Assembly (NCBI GenBank): GCA_903851455.1
Contig: CAINOM010000180.1
Span: 1-10,119 of the forward strand
Direction of reading: 5' to 3'
DNA: 10,119 bases
Source: an uncultured Bacteroidota bacterium
Lineage (GTDB): Bacteria > Bacteroidota > Bacteroidia > Chitinophagales > Chitinophagaceae
Below are positions 6,523-10,119 of the stretch, one piece after another. The first letter of the stretch is position 1, and every line of letters begins with the position of its first letter. Under the pieces are notes generated by a model. The model was given only the letters and a program-made list of their open reading frames with translations. It ran no database searches and was not told the origin of the DNA. The position numbers were made by a program, and so were the translations under genes.

Positions 6523-6858
6523 ATGTGCATCTGGACAGATACTCACATATCGCCGGCCATTGCAAAATGGATTAACGAACAGCTTGATGTAGAAGCGATT
6601 TCATTTTACAAACTAGATTTCCACACAGAGCCCTACTACAATATTTTCATGAGGGCCAAAGAAAACAACGTTATCTTCATTACTAAAGACAAAGATTACA
6701 TAAATTTACCGGCGACATTTAAAGCTCCGCCTTTTATTATACTTCTCAGATCCGGAAACATTTCCAATTCGGAATTAAAAGAACTATTGTTGCGATCTTT
6801 ACAAAAATGCATTGACTTAATTTTGAAACACAATTATCATATCGTTGAATTAACTTAA
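6523..6858 (+). CDS. DUF5615 PIN-like toxin
   Basis: A 111-residue PIN-like (Mut7-C-related, DUF5615/PF18480) protein, a probable ribonuclease toxin by family. Start: ATG 6523 gives [16 protein letters not shown]. Its Asp6 matches the conserved first acid of the family (M-K-x-L-x-D-E/Q-x-L-P/S-P), and it lies 4 bases after the DUF433 stop. An in-frame ATG at 6508 would add five residues and overlap DUF433 by 11 bases. The second acidic site is FITKDKDY (T-K-D-x-D-Y/F), typical of the family. A Glu stands where many relatives have Asp, in [14 protein letters not shown]. The gene is AT-rich: bases 6661-6720 are 30% GC by hand count, against 52% for 7441-7500 in pgk, which hints at horizontal acquisition. 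The stop is one base before the pgk ATG. Confidence 0.85.
   Translation: MCIWTDTHISPAIAKWINEQLDVEAISFYKLDFHTEPYYNIFMRAKENNVIFITKDKDYINLPATFKAPPFIILLRSGNISNSELKELLLRSLQKCIDLILKHNYHIVELT
6818..6825 (+). promoter_or_regulatory. Candidate pgk promoter inside the toxin gene (TAATTTTG)
   Basis: A perfect TAnnTTTG match in the last 41 bases of the toxin gene, ending 34 bases before the pgk ATG, almost the same distance as the gapA box to its ATG (36). TTG triplets at 6787-6789 and 6790-6792 are 25-28 bases upstream, slightly too far for a standard -33 element. Other perfect matches occur inside mlaD (1420) and pgk (7071), where they are probably chance, so this one needs experimental support. Confidence 0.4.
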
Positions 6859-6859
6859 C

Positions 6860-8074
6860 ATGTCCAACTTTTCCACCCACAATTTCAAAGACCAGAAGGC
6901 GCTGATACGCGTTGACTTTAACGTGCCTATCAAGAATGGCGAAATAACCGATGACACCCGTATACGTGGAGCTCTGCCTACGATCAAAAAAGTGCTGGCA
7001 GATGGCGGCAGTGTAATACTGATGAGCCATTGGGGCCGGCCGATCAAGGATATAGAAAAAAAGCCAAATCTAACTTTGGCCGATTTCTCCTTGAAACCTG
7101 TTGTAGCTCACCTCGCGGCGCTGCTGGGCACACAGGTTGAGTTTGCTGATGACTGCATTAGCGATGGCGCAGCTAAAAAAGCAAGCGATCTGAAGCCAGG
7201 GCAAGTATTGCTGCTTGAGAACCTGCGTTACTACAAGCAGGAAGAAAAGGGCGATAAAGACTTTGCTGAGAAATTAGCAAAACTTGGAGATGTGTACGTA
7301 AATGATGCGTTCGGCACGGCACATCGGGCACATGCATCCACAGCCGTTATTGCGCAGTTCTTTCCCGGCTCCAAAAAGATGTTCGGCCTGCTGATGGAAG
7401 GTGAAGTGAAGGCTGCTGAAGAGGTGCTGCACAACAACAAGCGTCCGTTCACAGCTATTATCGGCGGGGCCAAGGTATCTGACAAGATACTGATCATCGA
7501 AAACCTGCTCGATAAGGCTACCGACATCATCATTGGCGGTGGTATGGCCTATACCTTTTTTAAGGCGGAAGGCGGCCAGATAGGCAATTCACTATGCGAA
7601 GATGACCGACTGGACATGGCGCTGGATCTGCTGAAGAAGGCTGATGAGAAGGGCGTGTGTATACACCTTCCGTCAGACAGCATAATAGCGGATAAGTTTG
7701 CAGCTGATGCCAATACATCATCAGCACTGAGCAACGAAGTACCTGCGGGCTGGATGGGGCTCGATATTGGCCAGATGGCGATAGCGCAGTTCCAGAAGAT
7801 CATCCGTGAGTCCAAAACAATACTATGGAACGGACCAATGGGTGTGTTTGAAATGGAAAAATTCCAGCATGGCACCAAGGCTATCGCGGATGCCGTGGTA
7901 GAAGCTACTAAACATGGTGCATTCTCGCTGGTAGGTGGTGGGGATAGTGTTGCCGCAGTAAATAAATTCCACCTGGCTGACAAGGTAAGCTATGTATCTA
8001 CCGGTGGTGGTGCAATGCTTGAGTATTTTGAGGGAAAAGAACTACCGGGAATTGCGGCGATAAATAACGGCTGA
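6860..8074 (+). CDS. pgk: Phosphoglycerate kinase
   Basis: Cytosolic glycolytic enzyme that transfers phosphate from 1,3-bisphosphoglycerate (the GapA product) to ADP, giving 3-phosphoglycerate and ATP. The 404 residues are full length. Substrate-site blocks in the N-terminal domain are RVDFNVP (17-23), [13 protein letters not shown] and [15 protein letters not shown]. The nucleotide-binding C-terminal domain has [18 protein letters not shown] (323-331) and GGGDS (359-363), followed by [20 protein letters not shown]. No defect is seen. The ATG is one base after the toxin stop, so pgk is either co-transcribed and translationally coupled with the TA pair or driven by a promoter inside the toxin gene. 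A strong hairpin terminator follows. Confidence 0.97.
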   Translation: MSNFSTHNFKDQKALIRVDFNVPIKNGEITDDTRIRGALPTIKKVLADGGSVILMSHWGRPIKDIEKKPNLTLADFSLKPVVAHLAALLGTQVEFADDCISDGAAKKASDLKPGQVLLLENLRYYKQEEKGDKDFAEKLAKLGDVYVNDAFGTAHRAHASTAVIAQFFPGSKKMFGLLMEGEVKAAEEVLHNNKRPFTAIIGGAKVSDKILIIENLLDKATDIIIGGGMAYTFFKAEGGQIGNSLCEDDRLDMALDLLKKADEKGVCIHLPSDSIIADKFAADANTSSALSNEVPAGWMGLDIGQMAIAQFQKIIRESKTILWNGPMGVFEMEKFQHGTKAIADAVVEATKHGAFSLVGGGDSVAAVNKFHLADKVSYVSTGGGAMLEYFEGKELPGIAAINNG

Positions 8075-8119
8075 CCCGAGTAAAGAAAGTACAACTACCT
8101 AATATCTTAAGTTACTGAT

Positions 8120-8161
8120 AAAAATATAGGCTCAGCATTTGAATGCTCAGCCTATATTTTT
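8120..8161. terminator. Long bidirectional terminator between pgk and the surface protein gene
   Basis: Inverted repeat with 20-base arms (8120-8139 and 8142-8161), one internal C-C mismatch (8133/8148) and a very short loop. The core is AAAAATATAGGCT paired with AGCCTATATTTTT, A/T-flanked on both sides. It lies between two convergent genes, pgk (+) and the type IX cargo gene (-), and can serve both. Confidence 0.88.
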
Positions 8162-8183
8162 ATGTAAAACAGCTTTAACGGTT

Positions 8184-10119
8184 TTATCTTATCAATGTTA
8201 CATCTCCTTTGTAGATCACATTATTGCCGTCTGAATTTGCGACGATAATCACGTAATTGTATACGCCCATGTCCTGTGGCGCTCCGTTAAAGCGGCCATC
8301 CCACCCTTCTTTGGGATCGTATGAGTTGTGATAAACGAGCTGACCCCAACGATTGAATACGCTAAAGTCCACCAGTTTCTGATATCCGAGATTGCCGACT
8401 TTGAATACGTCATTCAAACCATCGCCATTGGGGGTGAATGCTGACGGAATAACGACAGGTGCGCCACCATTTACCGTGATGGTAACATGCGCAGAGTCTG
8501 TGCAGCCCCACTGGCTTGTGCCGATAACTGTGTAAACAGTAGAATCTACAGGTGTCGCAATGGGATTGTTGATATTCGGATTGTTAAGGCTTCCATCATC
8601 GGGCCTCCACCAATAATAAAGGGCACCTTGCACGTTCAACTGAATAGTGGAGCCATATGCAATCGCTGTGTTCGGCGTAAGACCGGTAAGCACAATAGGC
8701 GGATACAGCATGATATTGCTCGTAACCGTGCTGATACAGTTGGCAATATTGTAACTAAGGGTGTAGTTTCCAATATCCCCGACTGTCGTATTTGCGATAG
8801 TAGCGTTCTGCAATGTAGATGTGCTGCCATTAGCGAACGTCCATGTATAAATACCGCCCGGCATAAGGTCATTACCCTGTAATACCAGCGCCTGTCCTAC
8901 GCATACCGGAGTATTGCTGGTAATGGTCGGTATTGGCGGAGCGCCTGGATCGGTCAGCGTTACCGGTCCGACGGTATTGGACATACATCCATCTGGTGTG
9001 GTAACATTGATGCCATCGAAAGTGCCGGCGGAAAGACCGGTTATTACCAGTACACCTCCTGCATTTGATGTAAAGTTAAATCCAAGCGACACACCATTGT
9101 CGTTATAAATTGTGTTATAAGTTACGTTCCCGGCAATTCCGTTTATCTGCAGTGTAATAGTACCATCAGCACCAAGGCAGGCAGAAGGGCCGGCGGAGTT
9201 GATGATAGATATTACTGGTACGGGATTCACAACAACTACGGTAGTGGCAGGGAGCGAAGTGCAGCCGGCTAGTGTAACTGTACAAGTATAGGTGCCGTTG
9301 GCATTAAGGGTAGCTGGATTGATGACCGGGTTCTGATTATTAGAAAGGTAGCCCCCTGGTCCGCTCCAGTTGTAGGTAACACCGGTCGCTGCGTCGGTCG
9401 CTGTGAAATTGACCGCGCCGCCGTCACATACAGGCGAACTGTTTGTAAGCACAGGAGCAGGAGGGTTTCCAGATGCCACCAGTAGAATTGGTCCAACTAC
9501 GTTTGAAACGCAGCCGAACGAATTAGTGACACTGATCGTGGTATAGTTGCCGCCGCCGAGATTGATGATCACTACGTTGCCTGTTGCATCGGCAACGATA
9601 GTTGTGGTAACAGGTCCGGAAGGTGCCGTATAATGCACGATATAGGTTTCTCCGGGTGCTAAGCCTGACAATGTAATGGTACCGTCGGTGCCGTTGCAGG
9701 TTGTAGGGTTAAATAAAGCTGTACCAGTAATGTCAGGAGTAGGATTAACGGTCACGACTGCCGTGGCGACGCAGCCAGGCGTGCCATAAGTGATCGTGGC
9801 GGTACCGGCCGACACGCCGGTTACCACACCACCACCAGCTGTGACCGTAGCAACGCCCACGTTGCTGCTGCTCCATGCGCCACCGAGCGTAACATCATGC
9901 AATGTTGTAGTAGAACCCTGGCACACAAACAGTGTACCTGTGATAGCGACCGGCAATGGAGTAACAGTGACAACCGCGAATGCCTGGCAGCCGCCGGGTG
10001 TGGTGTATGTAATAGAAGATGTGCCAGTGCCCATGCCGGTAACAACACCCGTGCCTGCGCCAACTGTTGCAACCCCTGTAGTTCCGGAGCTCCATGTGCC
10101 GCCTGGCGTAGCATCGGCA
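8184..10119 (-). CDS. Large Ig-repeat surface protein with type IX secretion C-terminal domain (5' truncated)
   Basis: The C-terminal 644 residues of a probable large secreted or cell-surface adhesin-like protein. The frame stays open to the right edge, so Met at 10034 is an internal residue and not the start. Numbering from the edge: residues 1-128 hold one full and one partial Big_2-like unit (WSS...VATV...GVVTG...ITY). Residues 129-474 hold two copies of a compound module, SprB-like (CNGTDGTITL ... GCVSNVVGP) plus Ig-like (PVCDGG ... NGTYTCTVT). Residues 475-552 hold a PKD/Ig-like domain with YYWWRPDDG and NPIATPVDSTVYTV. Residues 557-644 are a gliding-motility-associated C-terminal domain (CHU_C, PF13585/TIGR04131): PSAFTPNGDGLNDVFK, FNRWGQLVY, WDGRFNG, GVYNYVI and GDVTLIR. 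That domain directs type IX export (type B signal). Ligand and exact role are unknown. Confidence 0.93.
   Translation of the reverse strand, partial: ADATPGGTWSSGTTGVATVGAGTGVVTGMGTGTSSITYTTPGGCQAFAVVTVTPLPVAITGTLFVCQGSTTTLHDVTLGGAWSSSNVGVATVTAGGGVVTGVSAGTATITYGTPGCVATAVVTVNPTPDITGTALFNPTTCNGTDGTITLSGLAPGETYIVHYTAPSGPVTTTIVADATGNVVIINLGGGNYTTISVTNSFGCVSNVVGPILLVASGNPPAPVLTNSSPVCDGGAVNFTATDAATGVTYNWSGPGGYLSNNQNPVINPATLNANGTYTCTVTLAGCTSLPATTVVVVNPVPVISIINSAGPSACLGADGTITLQINGIAGNVTYNTIYNDNGVSLGFNFTSNAGGVLVITGLSAGTFDGINVTTPDGCMSNTVGPVTLTDPGAPPIPTITSNTPVCVGQALVLQGNDLMPGGIYTWTFANGSTSTLQNATIANTTVGDIGNYTLSYNIANCISTVTSNIMLYPPIVLTGLTPNTAIAYGSTIQLNVQGALYYWWRPDDGSLNNPNINNPIATPVDSTVYTVIGTSQWGCTDSAHVTITVNGGAPVVIPSAFTPNGDGLNDVFKVGNLGYQKLVDFSVFNRWGQLVYHNSYDPKEGWDGRFNGAPQDMGVYNYVIIVANSDGNNVIYKGDVTLIR
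8697..9734 (-). repeat. Two copies of a compound SprB-like plus Ig-like module, about 174 residues each
   Basis: Copy 1 is at 9216-9734 and copy 2 at 8697-9215. Matching landmarks are DGTITL (visible residues 145 and 318), the GC-x-SN-x-VGP block (203 and 378), and P-V-C (229-231 and 404-406), with offsets of 173, 175 and 175 residues. Each copy is a SprB-like half followed by an Ig-like half with a Y-x-W core (YNW, YTW). The duplication unit is thus the pair and not the single domain. Confidence 0.75.
9735..10118 (-). repeat. Tandem Big_2-like protein repeats, 73-residue period
   Basis: Two adjacent units align at GGxWSS....VATV.AG.GVVTG....T..ITY.TP.GC.....VVTV.P.P. The conserved Trp recurs at residues 9 and 82 of the visible protein (219 bases apart). 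The first unit is cut by the window edge, and more copies are likely beyond it. The copies are well diverged in DNA, so the duplication is old or the sequence has been diversified under protein-level selection. Confidence 0.8.

Noticed and set aside
7071..7078. TAACTTTG, a perfect TAnnTTTG match
   Set aside because: It lies inside pgk, far from any start codon, so it is probably chance.
8184..10034. The minus-strand surface protein starting at the ATG complementary to 10032-10034
   Set aside because: The frame is open to the window edge and the upstream codons encode another Big_2-like repeat (TWSS, VATVG, GVVTG), so this Met is internal.
8697..10118. The repeat-bearing region as a CRISPR array or DNA satellite
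   Set aside because: The repeats are protein-level, diverged in DNA, 219 or about 520 bases long, and lack short identical repeats with unique spacers.

Overview
The window looks like chromosomal DNA from a Bacteroidota bacterium, probably of the Chitinophagaceae/Sphingobacteriia type. The evidence is a C-terminal gliding-motility/type IX secretion sorting domain on a large Ig-repeat surface protein, an MlaE-MlaF-MlaD set, a tandem-domain universal stress protein, a YXWGXW-repeat protein, TAnnTTTG-type -7 promoter boxes, and almost no Shine-Dalgarno sequences. The rank is inferred from gene families, not from a marker gene.

Region 1 (1-3175, + strand) is a tight operon. It holds mlaE (5' end cut by the window edge), mlaF, mlaD and a two-domain Usp protein, with gaps of 0, 9 and 5 bases. 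MlaE (permease), MlaF (ATPase) and MlaD (MCE-domain substrate carrier) form an inner-membrane ABC complex that moves phospholipid between inner and outer membranes. The Usp gene appears to be co-transcribed with it.

Region 2 (3176-3996) holds a small proline-rich ORF with its own -7 box. It converges on a gene for a secreted YXWGXW-repeat protein, and a 12-bp-stem bidirectional terminator lies between them. The YXWGXW gene is divergent from the next gene, mltG.

Region 3 (3997-8074, + strand) holds mltG (endolytic murein transglycosylase) and then gapA (glyceraldehyde-3-phosphate dehydrogenase) with its own promoter and terminator. A toxin-antitoxin-like pair follows (DUF433 antitoxin, DUF5615 PIN-like toxin), then pgk (phosphoglycerate kinase). 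GapA and Pgk catalyse consecutive glycolytic steps. The AT-rich TA pair sits between them, and only one base separates the toxin stop from the pgk start. This is the most interesting arrangement in the window.

Region 4 (8120-10119) holds a long hairpin terminator and then, on the minus strand, the 3' 1.9 kb of a large cell-surface protein gene that runs off the right edge. The visible 644 residues contain Big_2-like repeats (73-residue period), two copies of a roughly 174-residue compound module (SprB-like plus Ig-like), a last PKD/Ig-like domain, and an 88-residue gliding-motility C-terminal domain typical of type IX secretion cargo.

I found no tRNA, rRNA, CRISPR array, insertion sequence or prophage gene. 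I do not see a clearly undescribed system. The best leads are the TA pair wired into the gapA-pgk locus and the compound repeats of the surface protein.
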